DNA of 64,000 nucleotides. Source: Trypanosoma brucei gambiense DAL972 (taxonomy: Eukaryota; Euglenozoa; Kinetoplastea; Trypanosomatida; Trypanosomatidae). The translations under genes and the position numbers were made by a program. The stretch is taken from contig NC_026740.1 of assembly GCF_000210295.1 (NCBI RefSeq), positions 627,691-691,690 of the forward strand. The letters run 5' to 3'. A model generated the notes under the pieces. That model searched no databases. It worked only from the letters and a program-made list of their open reading frames with translations, and was not told the DNA's origin. Positions 21,669-31,518 of this stretch are shown here, piece after piece. Every line of letters starts with the position of its first letter. The stretch's first letter is position 1.

Positions 21669-22280
21669 CGTTATGGCGAGCGCAGTCGTAGTAAAATTCT
21701 TCTTTTTAAGTAGTGATAACAACTGTAAATACAGCAAAGGCGAACAAAGGAATAATTAGAAAAACAAAAAGGACTCGAAAAGAGACCCTCAGAGGGAGTA
21801 CACCTACGAACAAGGAAAACGTGCACTTCCAAATCAACTAACTTGCTTCACCTGGTTAAAAGTTCGGCTGCACGATAACAAGAATGTACGGAGGGAGAAA
21901 GTCACTGTGGTGAAAGAAAAGGAGGCACAATGAGCATATGCAACGACTCAATTGAAGGAAACAGTATAGGATATATATATATATATATATAGTCGGTGAG
22001 TACAGATATACAAGCGCGCATGCACGAGCACACGCCTATGCCATTTGGGCACTTGACGTTATACACACAGTACAGGAAAATATCGTTAATAAACGGGGCA
22101 TTAAGGAGCAACTTGAAAAAGTCAGACACCACGAGACAGGAAAGAAAAGAAAAGTGGGGACACCTCGACACTACTGGTGTGTCTTTCACAAAGGCAAAGG
22201 TAACAAAAGGAAGAAACCTAACGTACAAAAACACGAGGGTTGCTCCACAAGGTCACATAACTTGAAGTCGGTACACTCCA
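21669..22280. other. Spacer, no gene seen
   Basis: A (TA)n run at about 21970-21991 is the main feature. Minus-strand purine and pyrimidine tracts may carry processing signals. No coding-looking frame. Confidence 0.5.
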
Positions 22281-22916
22281 TCAGACTGCGAGTAAGGGAA
22301 GCATGATTTTACAAAATCCTGAAAAGTTTATCTTACTCTCCCCTTCGTTCAGCAGACCAGCAGCGATACCGTGAGGACTAAGAATTGCTTCGGCCATTCC
22401 TTCGCTGATCGCGGCACCAGCAATATGATTACACGCCTCCACGAGGGCACTGCGTGTCATCATATGCCCCGAATCTGCCACACTAGTAAATACGCTGTAA
22501 AGGCAGCCCTGCGCCATTCGCTCACGCCTTGCGGGTGACGCCCACAAACTATCTAAAACACTGCATACATCCTTCAGCGTTACGTACGGCATTTCCGAAA
22601 GGGGACGTCCAACTGTCATTAGGAAGGCATCGCGAATTTCGCGTAAGCTGAGTGCACTTGGTCTCTCCCCCACTTTACCATCTCCCATTGAATTAGCCGA
22701 TGGAAACAGTGCGTAGAGTATGGAAAGTAGGTGCTGACGCGGTATGCGGCCGCTATCATCCTCGTCCCAAGCTATGAAAAGGAGCGAAGCCTGCTGTCTT
22801 TTAACCTCATGGAAGGAAAAAGTCCAGGTAAGAGGAGTTTTCTCTGTTGATTTGGTGGTCTTAACCTTTTTCGCTTTCCCCTTCTTTATTGTACTGTTCA
22901 CCTTTGCGGTTTTCAT
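22281..22916 (-). CDS. EF-hand-like protein with a Lys-rich N-terminus
   Basis: A 211-residue protein with a calmodulin-superfamily look. Residues 1-26 are Lys/Thr-rich and probably disordered. A loop at D51 to H62 (WDEDDSGRIPRQH) matches the EF-hand pattern D-x-D-x-S-G-x-I but has His where the twelfth, bidentate Glu should be, so calcium binding is doubtful. Two further helix-loop-helix units are suggested at about 135-165 (SVADSGHMMTRSALVEAC) and 185-205 (GESKINFSGFCKIM), with degenerate loops. The start was set at the ATG at 22916, inside a slightly longer frame. Function unknown; many such proteins in trypanosomes are flagellar or cytoskeletal. Confidence 0.72.
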   Translation of the reverse strand: MKTAKVNSTIKKGKAKKVKTTKSTEKTPLTWTFSFHEVKRQQASLLFIAWDEDDSGRIPRQHLLSILYALFPSANSMGDGKVGERPSALSLREIRDAFLMTVGRPLSEMPYVTLKDVCSVLDSLWASPARRERMAQGCLYSVFTSVADSGHMMTRSALVEACNHIAGAAISEGMAEAILSPHGIAAGLLNEGESKINFSGFCKIMLPLLAV

Positions 22917-23701
22917 TGTAGCGTACAGACAAGCACACAATCCTTCCCGTCCCCGCTTTCCTCACTAACCGAAGCAACAAAAGCAAAAGTCAGATATGAG
23001 GGGGAAAAGGTACAACGATGCGATTATCCCCATTTTGAAGGAAGTATAATCAAAAAAGCTGCACCGAAACAATGCGACGGCCATACACTAACGCGCATGG
23101 ATTGCAAGCGCCTCAAAAAGTGGGCCAAAAAAACACCAGTCGTGATTAAGTTAAATGTAACTGAAGTTTGAGATCCCAAACGGCAATTGCTCTTCCTTTC
23201 TATATTCCATTCCTTCACCGCCTGCTCTCCATCCGTTCATCTTTCCCAGAAGAGCATCCACAAAACGGATCCTTCCACACTCACACACACAAACACAGGC
23301 ACACAATCCAGCCAACCAAAAAAGACGTGATAGACTGCTATTTCCCTTCCTTATCTTTTCCCCCCTTTTTTAAACAAAAGTGGATTGACGCCGCACCTCT
23401 GATGTCTTTAACTATTATTTTTTCGCGAACGTTGTTGCAGCGCTCGCAATTGGTGCATACACCTGTATTATGTGAGGTGCCCCGTTTCCGTCGGTGGCCC
23501 CACTGTTGTGACTTTGACCTCTTCGCACCCCGCTGAGTGCCAACTGCAACTACTCATCCCCTTCTTTTTTAATCCATGCAGGAACACACCCGCAGCCACT
23601 CGGACGAGAGAAGCGGACGACACAACCAATGAGTAAATGTCGGTGGCTTGAAAATATACGGAAGTTGCAAGTTCTTTTAACGGTTTCCGTCACGGCGTGG
23701 T
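22917..23701. other. Spacer, no gene seen
   Basis: Would be the nucleoporin 3' UTR and the 5' UTR of the EF-hand-like gene. Frames on the plus strand overlap the end of the nucleoporin gene and look like shadows. Confidence 0.5.
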
Positions 23702-26700
23702 TCATGACACGAGTCCAGCGGAGCGAGCTCGAAGCCACGACGTCAACAACTGTTGCTCAGCATTGTCAAAAATACCGGCACACGCTTTGGCGGTCGCTGT
23801 TGCACAACCCTCACCTCGCCCCGTTGCCGCCAAAAGGATGCGACCAATAGCCGTAACCTCCAAGGCCCGTGCCACCTCCAGCTCACTTGTGCCCTCCCTC
23901 TTTATCTGAAGTAAAACCTCGCCGTCGTGTTGTTTTGCTCTACGCGCAATTTGCGTAAGAAGATCCTTACGCAATTCCTCCTCCACTAGGCAAGCAACTC
24001 CTGTTGCAGACATCCAGGCATCTGGCGACGGTAGCTGCAATAAACGCTGGACCAACTCTGCAGGACCCAATACAACATTCTTCGTATCTGGCATCAAAAA
24101 TCGCTTTTGTGCAGCTACCACCGCCGTATCTAGTTCCAAACCGTAATATGACGAGGAATTACCGGATCCAGAAGCAACCCATGCAAGCCTGGACAAAGCC
24201 AGGCAACGTGAACGGTGCGTAACTAGATCGTCGCCGTAAAGGAAATAAGATGCCGATGATGATGAAGGTAGTCGTGCACCTTCCTCCACTAATGAGTAGA
24301 AAGCTTGCGGCCTCATCAACCACAACAACTGTGGCGCTTCCTTAGCAAGGAACTCATCGCGCGCAACTGCGCCCGCTTCGTACTGAGGAAGAAGTTCTGG
24401 TAAGAGCTGCAATTCCCATTCGCGGCGTTGGGTCAACAGCGTGCGGAGGGCAACCTCGAATATTTTCGGGTTGCGCTCACAGTATAGGCCGAGCCTATCA
24501 TACTTGCCGCTAGGTTGCAGTGGGTTCTCCACTGGCTCAGCAAGGCAAAATGCGGAAACAACATCATCAACTACAAAATCTAACGCGAGTTCTTCGCATA
24601 GACGGAGAACACACGCCCCCACAGTCGTCTCAGTAGGGACCGGTGCGCCAAATGGGTAACCAAGTGGTTCTATCAGGAATGGCTCACGGAAGAGAGTGCT
24701 GCGCATGGCACTCGCGAAAAAGGTGGGACCACCTTCTGAATGGTTACGAAATGTGAAGTGAATGATCACAGCAATGAAATCCAGCAGCCGTAGCTGGTCC
24801 TGCACAGGTACTAACCAAGACGAAAGCTCTGACGTATTCATCTTTTCACTTAACGGGTCAGCTGGTGCCGACATAGTTTCCATTTCAGATTTGCTCCACA
24901 TCAACGAGCCTGCCAGTGCATCTGAAAAGCACTTCGCGGCACTCGACAAGTGAAGCTGAATGCCATAATCACTCGCATCAGAACTTGTCCACATTAATGC
25001 TCGCACATTTTGGGGAATAGGACACAACCTCTCAATATCCTCACGAGACTCATCAATTGCCCGGGCCACAAGAACAAAGACTGATGCGACCGACAAAGCA
25101 TCGTCGAATTTCGAGCGCCTGTCAATCAACACACTGTCCTGAGTTTCATGGAGATTGTCACAAAGTACCTGTAGCAGCTGACTTAGTCGACTTGGGTCCC
25201 CAAAGACGATCTCCGCAGAAGTAGCCTGCGCACACATTGAGTTTGCGCTGGAGAGCTCACTTCGTGCTTGATCTGCAACGCAATTGATAGCTCTCCGCAA
25301 AAGCAGTTGGCACCGTTCACGCTCCACAGCACTGCGCACCAACCGTCGGTAGTCTTCCACCGAACAACTGTCTCCATTTTGTGATAAGTTAGCCGCGAGC
25401 AGGGAGCTGTTGATGTTGTTACTACCTGCAGAAGCAAGTTGATAGAGTGGTGTCATTACTTCGAACCCCTCCACTGTTGTGGTTGCAGATGATGAACAGT
25501 GGGTTGTGTCATTCTGTAGCCGTCTAATGGCAACCATTACCAGAAGCGCCTCCTGCATCGATAGGAGTCTGGCAATGGTTTGCGGTTGAAGGCGAAGTGC
25601 AATTTCCTTGTGAAGCAGCACAGTCAGAAGGAAGCGACGGTGTTCTTGCTGCCTCTGCACTACGCTATGGGTTACGTGCATAATAATGTTGTCATCCTCT
25701 ATATTGAGGTCAGCCCGTGCCCAATTGCCCTTGTGGGGGGTGCTGTAGAGGCAAATGGCCTCACCCGCGTCCAGAACGGCAGAATCAATGGACATCTTAC
25801 AGTCGATGCGGAGGCTATCCAGAAGATTATTGAGGAGGCGAGTAACGTCATTAAGACCATCACGGCCTCCGGTAAAGCGTGATTGTTTCCATGCATCACT
25901 ATTTTGTCGTATCCCGCTGCCTCTGCTGCCTCGGTCGTCGGCGGCCTCTCTAGAATCCTCCGCAGCCTCATGCAGCAACTCATCAGCTCTGGTGTTGGAG
26001 ACTACTGGTCCGTTGATTCCCATCGTAACAATATGTCCATCCGGAAGAAGCGCACTCACAATAGGGAATTCAACGTTTCTCAACATGTGCACATCCTCAC
26101 TGGAACAAGGATTTCGCACACCTAAATCATTGTTTAGAAACACACAGCATTGCCCCGAAAGAATGGTTATCATATGCGACGACTCATCCAAATAGATTTT
26201 CGTGTGGTGCAACGGTGCGCTGGCCACACTGTGTGCAAGCAACGCGATAGACTGCATACTGACCACCCGTCGCACAGCGCCCGTGCTCGGCTCCATTGTT
26301 ACGACTTCCAAACTAGCATCCCAGCGGCTGCAAGAAAACAGATACACCAGGCAACACAAAGACAACGGAGTTTCGTCAAATGCCACTACGCGCCCTCGCC
26401 GCTGTAGCACCGAGGAAATGTTTGTAATCCACTTGGCTCGTATACCACCCTCTGCGCTGCTGTTATTTTTCGGGCGTCGTCGTCGCAGAGGGCCAATATC
26501 TAGGAGAAAGAACTCCGATGCTGCATTTACTGCCCATAGTTGTGTTGGGTGCTCCCCCCGAAATCGCAGCAACGTAAACTCCAGCCTGTTTCCGTCTGCT
26601 TCGTCATTGTTACTCTCCCTACTGCCCGTTGAGAGCAACCGTTTTGGTAGAAAGGAACTCCACCAAGAACCTCCAGATGACGACGTTGACGTCCGGACAG

Positions 26701-27313
26701 ACACATTACAAGAGGTACGTTCAAAGCTAATCACGAAGCGCTCACCATCAATTTTAATTGCAACAAATATCGCGCCCGACAACGTACCCACAGCCGTCAG
26801 CGTTGCCTGCTGCTCCCTCCTGCAAGCGAAAGCCGAAACCTTAACGGGTTCATTTTCAGTGCTTACCTGAAACTCGACAGAGTGGTCAAGACTCGACACA
26901 ACACCGTAATCTGTGCAAAAGGCAATTGATTCGTCGTTCGGCCCAAGTTCCGTAACAAACAGTGGAAGACCTTCACTCTCCGTAAAAAAAGGAATATGGG
27001 CGACACGGGGGGCAGTGCGGTGCCAAAAAGGTTTTCGCATATCCCACACACGTAACAGCCGCGTGTTCTCATCAACCATCCAACAACTGTTAGTACCGAT
27101 GCCGGACAGAAAGATGGAGGGCCGAACAGACACACCACCAACACGTATATCGGCTTCAGCAATTGTGACAGGTCGCACCTGACCGACGGGGAAAGGACTA
27201 ACAGCAGTAACAGATGGAGTTGTGAGCTGACTGACATCACACCCCAGCTCAGTGCTTCCAAGAGGGGAGCGCTCCGTACGAGCAGCCTTAGCAGGAGGAA
27301 GGAAAGCGAACAT
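23702..27313 (-). CDS. NUP132: Nucleoporin, Nup133-like (probably TbNup132)
   Basis: A 1203-residue (about 130 kDa) protein with a beta-propeller-like N-terminal half (about 1-480) and an alpha-solenoid C-terminal half (about 490-1203), the layout of scaffold nucleoporins of the Nup133/Nup155 group. Residues about 205-232 are a Ser/Gly-rich segment with bulky hydrophobics (SSGGSWWSSFLPKRLL), resembling the membrane-curvature-sensing ALPS loop found at a similar place in the Nup133 propeller. It is followed, as in Nup133, by a strand of the form LWAVNAASEFFLLDIG. The ATG at 27313 is the first ATG after a predicted splice acceptor at 27544; the GTG-initiated upstream extension is not needed. 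It would sit in the outer-ring coat of the nuclear pore. Propeller-solenoid vesicle coat proteins are an alternative. Confidence 0.62.
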   Translation of the reverse strand: MFAFLPPAKAARTERSPLGSTELGCDVSQLTTPSVTAVSPFPVGQVRPVTIAEADIRVGGVSVRPSIFLSGIGTNSCWMVDENTRLLRVWDMRKPFWHRTAPRVAHIPFFTESEGLPLFVTELGPNDESIAFCTDYGVVSSLDHSVEFQVSTENEPVKVSAFACRREQQATLTAVGTLSGAIFVAIKIDGERFVISFERTSCNVSVRTSTSSSGGSWWSSFLPKRLLSTGSRESNNDEADGNRLEFTLLRFRGEHPTQLWAVNAASEFFLLDIGPLRRRRPKNNSSAEGGIRAKWITNISSVLQRRGRVVAFDETPLSLCCLVYLFSCSRWDASLEVVTMEPSTGAVRRVVSMQSIALLAHSVASAPLHHTKIYLDESSHMITILSGQCCVFLNNDLGVRNPCSSEDVHMLRNVEFPIVSALLPDGHIVTMGINGPVVSNTRADELLHEAAEDSREAADDRGSRGSGIRQNSDAWKQSRFTGGRDGLNDVTRLLNNLLDSLRIDCKMSIDSAVLDAGEAICLYSTPHKGNWARADLNIEDDNIIMHVTHSVVQRQQEHRRFLLTVLLHKEIALRLQPQTIARLLSMQEALLVMVAIRRLQNDTTHCSSSATTTVEGFEVMTPLYQLASAGSNNINSSLLAANLSQNGDSCSVEDYRRLVRSAVERERCQLLLRRAINCVADQARSELSSANSMCAQATSAEIVFGDPSRLSQLLQVLCDNLHETQDSVLIDRRSKFDDALSVASVFVLVARAIDESREDIERLCPIPQNVRALMWTSSDASDYGIQLHLSSAAKCFSDALAGSLMWSKSEMETMSAPADPLSEKMNTSELSSWLVPVQDQLRLLDFIAVIIHFTFRNHSEGGPTFFASAMRSTLFREPFLIEPLGYPFGAPVPTETTVGACVLRLCEELALDFVVDDVVSAFCLAEPVENPLQPSGKYDRLGLYCERNPKIFEVALRTLLTQRREWELQLLPELLPQYEAGAVARDEFLAKEAPQLLWLMRPQAFYSLVEEGARLPSSSSASYFLYGDDLVTHRSRCLALSRLAWVASGSGNSSSYYGLELDTAVVAAQKRFLMPDTKNVVLGPAELVQRLLQLPSPDAWMSATGVACLVEEELRKDLLTQIARRAKQHDGEVLLQIKREGTSELEVARALEVTAIGRILLAATGRGEGCATATAKACAGIFDNAEQQLLTSWLRARSAGLVS

Positions 27314-27900
27314 TAAATTACCCAAATGGAAGGTAACCACAATTTCTCCCGCTTTAAGCCGTTTCCTTTATATATATATATATATCTTCAGCTTTAAAAC
27401 CCACTGAGCACACCTCACTCTCAGTACACTCTGTTCCCTGAAGCTGTTGCCTCTTCGTGTCCCTCTGTTCTAAACAAATGACTACGATTTCGTCCACAAG
27501 CCCGTGTGCTCCCCTGCGTACGAACTGCTCCACCAAACCTTAACTTTGCGATTCCCCACGAAAAGCAAAAGTGAAAGCGGTACGAAAAAAAAAGAAAAAG
27601 AAGGAATACATATATGTAGTAGTTTAGGAGAGGAAATTATTGTGACATAGTGTGTGTTTAAGGTGGGGGGGGGGGGGGGGTCGTCGCAACGGGGGCGTGC
27701 ACGAACGCTGCAGTGGTTAAAACGGGGAAACTTCGAACAGTGAGCGCTCGAATTGAGGATCTAACACACACTAAACGATTGGTGGTAAAAATACCCCATA
27801 TCATTCCACCTTTTGGTCGTGACATTTTCAGCCGCAGCCGGTGTGCTACTTTGTGAATCCTCATCTATGCGTATGTGCGTTCTATCAGCCCGCAATACGT
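27314..27900. other. Spacer with a 16-base G run
   Basis: Contains the nucleoporin leader, a (TA)n run at about 27369-27386 and an uninterrupted G16 run at 27665-27680 (C16 in the transcript). The remainder is primase 3' UTR. No gene seen. Confidence 0.6.
27544..27606 (-). promoter_or_regulatory. Predicted spliced-leader acceptor for the nucleoporin gene
   Basis: On the minus strand a pyrimidine-rich stretch (about 27570-27606) leads to CGCAAAG with the AG at 27544-27545. No ATG lies in the 231 bases down to the start at 27313. Confidence 0.5.
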
Positions 27901-29166
27901 CTATCTCTCCTCTGCAGGATCTCGCCCCATTTCCTGCAGCATACGCTGTAAAGGCGCCAACCACTTTTCATCCATATGACGGTGCAGTAACATATCCTGC
28001 AGTTTGGGTGGATCACTTACAGGGTCGAATGTTGGCACGTTATCCCACTCCAATGGGCAGCACAACGAACCCGTAGCAGGGTGTACACAAAAGGGTAGCT
28101 TCAACAAGTGGTCACGGCGCGTACTCACGTGCTCATCCAACCGGGGGTACATGAGTAGAATTTGGGCAGCAGCGATCACATTCGTCGCCGCGTCTCCAAG
28201 TGTCCGCAGAACATATGTCCAGTCGAGGATATTCCCCTCCTCAAATGGTACGTTCCGCAAAAAACGCTGTTCGACATCGCGGCGTGTGCCCATTTTTAGT
28301 GCCGAAACAATCGCCTTGTAGACAATTCGAGCACCCTTCGGGTGAGTAACGCGGTTTGGATTTTCCGGAGTAGAGTTGAGAAACAGCGATGTGAAGGATG
28401 GATCAAGTACTGTGGCCTGCACATGTTGGATGGTGGGATGAATAGGTTTGCCGTTTACAAAGTCTGCCACGACTGCGTGCTGTGATGCTTTGGGCACAAC
28501 AACGGTAAGGTAAGATACAAGAGCTGACCGCTCGTCATCGTGCATTTTGCACGCACGCTTATCACACACCCAAAGATGAATTCCACGGCGACCAGAGAAC
28601 ACAGGAAACAGATACCGGAACCCAAAATCATCCTCCAGCACCTTCCGCAACACAGCTGCGGCACACGACATCCACGTCCAGCACCACCGGCATATAGATT
28701 TTCCAGTACAACAAGAACGAGAATTGTCGTAGTCGCTCATATCGATATCAAACACGAGCTCACGCTCCACCGGAACAATTGTCCCCACTTTCTGCTTTTG
28801 GTTTGGACGAATGTTGTAGACGGCCCCGACGTCAATTTTCTCCGGAAACGAACGGATGAGCTCACGACGAAGTTCCGTTACACTACTGTAACTCCTAAAG
28901 CGTGTGAAAATATCTCCCAGTAAAGTGAAACAGAATTCGCGGCGCGCCAAATATCCATCTGCACTACTAGTACTTCCCCGGCCCCCTTCAGTAACATCCT
29001 CCCCCGTTGATGGCAACACCTTAGGATCGTTACCGTTTGCAACGCTACCTGGTGAGGAAGAGATGATCTTGTCCGCATGTTGAAGGTTATATGACAACCA
29101 CTGCACCACAAGGTCTACGGGATATACGAATTCGTAGAATTCTCGTAGCGATGTTTCGTCTATCAT
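27901..29166 (-). CDS. PRI1: DNA primase small (catalytic) subunit
   Basis: A 421-residue archaeo-eukaryotic primase catalytic subunit, which makes RNA primers for DNA polymerase alpha at nuclear replication forks. The first two catalytic aspartates are D140 and D142 in FDIDMSDYD. A cysteine-rich zinc-binding knuckle follows (SCCTGKSICRWCW). The nucleotide-binding motif SGRRGIH is intact. Near the C-terminus RLDEHVSTRRDHLLKLPF and CVHPATG match the region that carries the third catalytic Asp. The N-terminus (SLREFYEFVYPVDLVVQWLS) aligns with the start of animal p48. The ATG at 29166 was chosen over one 39 bases upstream because the predicted splice acceptor (AG at 29196) lies between them. 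Length matches the family (about 420). Confidence 0.96.
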   Translation of the reverse strand: MIDETSLREFYEFVYPVDLVVQWLSYNLQHADKIISSSPGSVANGNDPKVLPSTGEDVTEGGRGSTSSADGYLARREFCFTLLGDIFTRFRSYSSVTELRRELIRSFPEKIDVGAVYNIRPNQKQKVGTIVPVERELVFDIDMSDYDNSRSCCTGKSICRWCWTWMSCAAAVLRKVLEDDFGFRYLFPVFSGRRGIHLWVCDKRACKMHDDERSALVSYLTVVVPKASQHAVVADFVNGKPIHPTIQHVQATVLDPSFTSLFLNSTPENPNRVTHPKGARIVYKAIVSALKMGTRRDVEQRFLRNVPFEEGNILDWTYVLRTLGDAATNVIAAAQILLMYPRLDEHVSTRRDHLLKLPFCVHPATGSLCCPLEWDNVPTFDPVSDPPKLQDMLLHRHMDEKWLAPLQRMLQEMGRDPAEER

Positions 29167-29700
29167 AGCAGAACTTAATATCTTCCCAATTAAGTCTTTA
29201 AACAAGCGAGGAGAACAGAAAAAATACCGGTGAGAAAAAAGGGGAAAGTGACTTTATTTTTTGTTTTTCACTCCAAAATCCGTGCGTCACCGACCTACAA
29301 TGGAACGTTCCACGAGCAAAGAGGAAAGTACGGCTGACACAATTTTTTTAAAGGGTGCAAGCAAAAACAAGGTACCGTCCGAAACAGGAGGTAAGGGGAA
29401 AGTACCGCACCGCTACGAAGAAACACGTTAAATGGAAACTTCGTGAACACGCAAATAATAGCACAAGTGATTCGGATAAAGGTACATAGGAATACAGGTT
29501 ATACATTCGGGTTGTGTGGTACGTAGGGAAACACAAAAAAAAGATCTAAAAAAGATAATGGGGACACTTGAGCATGCCAACACACCGCTCCCTCGTCCGC
29601 ACCCCTCCCTAATCCCGTTTTCTTTAGTCCTGTTCCACAGGGACACTTCATCCCCTCACCCCTTCGGTGGCGAACAAATGTTAGTGTGACACATCGCGTA
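29167..29700. other. Spacer, no gene seen
   Basis: Primase leader and 3' UTR of the cyclic-nucleotide-binding-like gene. A 70-80 residue frame on the minus strand is hydrophobic and unconvincing. Confidence 0.5.
29196..29260 (-). promoter_or_regulatory. Predicted spliced-leader acceptor for the primase gene
   Basis: The minus strand carries a pyrimidine-rich tract (about 29205-29250) ending in TTTAAAG, AG at 29196-29197, 29 bases before the ATG at 29166. It decides the start choice. Confidence 0.55.
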
Positions 29701-31518
29701 TCACTTGACACGACTGCAACCTTCGTGTGATTTCTGCCGCATGTTGCTCGCATCATTCAGAACATCGTTTACCAATGTTTTACGATATTTGCTCCATTTC
29801 CGTTGTCTCTCGTAGTGGATCTCAATGTCTTCACGGGATGGATATCCATTGGCAAACTCCTTCAACTGGGCATACTCACGCGCACCAAAGAGTTCCCTGC
29901 AACGATCGTAAGGTAACATGTAAAAAACACATGGGCATCTTGTGTACACACTCGCCTGCCGCCCCATTGTAGGCTGTGGAAACATAGAAAATTTATTGGT
30001 TGGTTCTAAACCGAGGGCGAATGATGTAGGATCTCCTTCGATCCCCCTTGGTGATGGTGATCCACTGGAAAGAGGTTGCAACACTTTCTGCAACGGCAAC
30101 TCCCCATCTAAGGGTGCATAATCGGTCGGCGCATCCTTTGCAGCAGCAAGTGTGTTTCGCCAGTAGGCCTCAGACCGGATTTTCTCTACGTCAGGTTTCC
30201 TATCAACCTCATGACTAAGTAACCCCAATTCCCCAAAGAATTCACCCTCGCGCAACGTGGCGACCTCCACAAATTTCATAGTTTGCGATGGCAAATTGTG
30301 TTGTTGGCCGCGTGATGCTGACGAGGGAAAGTGGCCAAACGATGTCACCGATTCATTGAGTTGACGTGACTGCCTCGCTTTTGCACCAGTAGAGGGAAAA
30401 CAGGTAATACTGCCCTCATGCACTCGTCTACCGTAGCGCGCGCGACCACGTGGTAGTGGTACATTACGAACAACTACGCATTGCCCCTCTTTTATAAAGT
30501 ACATAGCATCCGATTCCATATCCTGCTCAACTACCATTTGTCGCCAGGATACACGCAGCGGCACAAGTGCACGGGCACATCTTTCGTATTCTTGCGGTGT
30601 CCAGTGCGTTAAAACTTTCACACGAAGATGCTGCTGCAGAAAGGTGGTTTGTTCTTGCACCAGGCGCTTGTCCAGACGTTTGAGCACTCCGTCCATCACG
30701 TATTCCTTGTTCCTTGGGAAGCAAAGAAGTACGCAATCTGAACATGTTTGGTAGTACGCATCCTCCGGTAGAGCTGCTAGTGTCGTCGGAAGACCAAACA
30801 TCTCGTACGGTTCGACAAGTGCATCCATTGGGCATTTAAACGGGAGGCGCAGTAAAACATTACCACGTAGTAAAACGTAAACGTACCTCGCCATATCATG
30901 CCTCGCGCTACTTTTCGAAGGAGAACAACTACTGTCATCCCGTCCCTGCTCTGATGCTTCTTGCGCGCTAGTTACCTCCCTCTCTGCTTTTGGTGCCAAG
31001 TCCACATCAGAACTCCAGCCGGCGGTTGTGGCAGTGTCCTCATTTACCACCAACGAGTAGTGGTCAATGTAATCCATCGTTTCTACGTTTGCCTCGGTTT
31101 TCCGGGGTTGGTTCCCCGCAAGCACCACACCATCACCCACGTGTGCTATTCGCATCGTTGAGGACATGGTCTCTAAGTCTCTTAACGAAAGATCCTTTAG
31201 TCTCGGAATCCGCCGCAGCATATTGACGGCAAGTTCTTTGCTAGAGTCTGTGCGGTACACAAAAGGATGCTCAAGACTGCGTTCCACAGCCATCCACAAC
31301 TCACGTTCCTGACGCTCCTGTTGAGAAATGCGCTCCATTGTATTGCATGCCTTGGGTTTGGCACGTCTTGCCCCCGCAGTCGCAACTCCTGGAATTAATG
31401 GAAATTGGGTTCCTTCTGCCGCTGCAAGCGCACCATTGCATGCTCTTTTCTCCGCATTTTCCAATGCCTCATTCAATATACGCCTCTCGGCTGGTGTGAG
31501 CTGATTGACGATGCTCAT
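29701..31518 (-). CDS. Protein with two cyclic-nucleotide-binding-like domains
   Basis: A 605-residue protein with two CNB-fold regions. The first (about 205-300) has YVYVLLRGNVLLRLPF and EMFGLPTTLA but lacks the phosphate-binding Arg motif, so it is degenerate. The second (about 325-570) has the entry strands AMYFIKEGQCVVVRNV and the glycine-rich EGEFFGELGLL of a phosphate-binding cassette. The usual next element, an Arg followed by small residues (GRQASVYT), comes only after an insertion of roughly 80 residues. The N-terminal 200 residues are helical and charged. There is no kinase, channel or cyclase domain. T. brucei has several orphan CNB proteins implicated in cAMP response; I cannot say that this is one of them. 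The start is an ATG with a good pyrimidine tract near 31613-31640 upstream. Confidence 0.8.
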   Translation of the reverse strand: MSIVNQLTPAERRILNEALENAEKRACNGALAAAEGTQFPLIPGVATAGARRAKPKACNTMERISQQERQERELWMAVERSLEHPFVYRTDSSKELAVNMLRRIPRLKDLSLRDLETMSSTMRIAHVGDGVVLAGNQPRKTEANVETMDYIDHYSLVVNEDTATTAGWSSDVDLAPKAEREVTSAQEASEQGRDDSSCSPSKSSARHDMARYVYVLLRGNVLLRLPFKCPMDALVEPYEMFGLPTTLAALPEDAYYQTCSDCVLLCFPRNKEYVMDGVLKRLDKRLVQEQTTFLQQHLRVKVLTHWTPQEYERCARALVPLRVSWRQMVVEQDMESDAMYFIKEGQCVVVRNVPLPRGRARYGRRVHEGSITCFPSTGAKARQSRQLNESVTSFGHFPSSASRGQQHNLPSQTMKFVEVATLREGEFFGELGLLSHEVDRKPDVEKIRSEAYWRNTLAAAKDAPTDYAPLDGELPLQKVLQPLSSGSPSPRGIEGDPTSFALGLEPTNKFSMFPQPTMGRQASVYTRCPCVFYMLPYDRCRELFGAREYAQLKEFANGYPSREDIEIHYERQRKWSKYRKTLVNDVLNDASNMRQKSHEGCSRVK

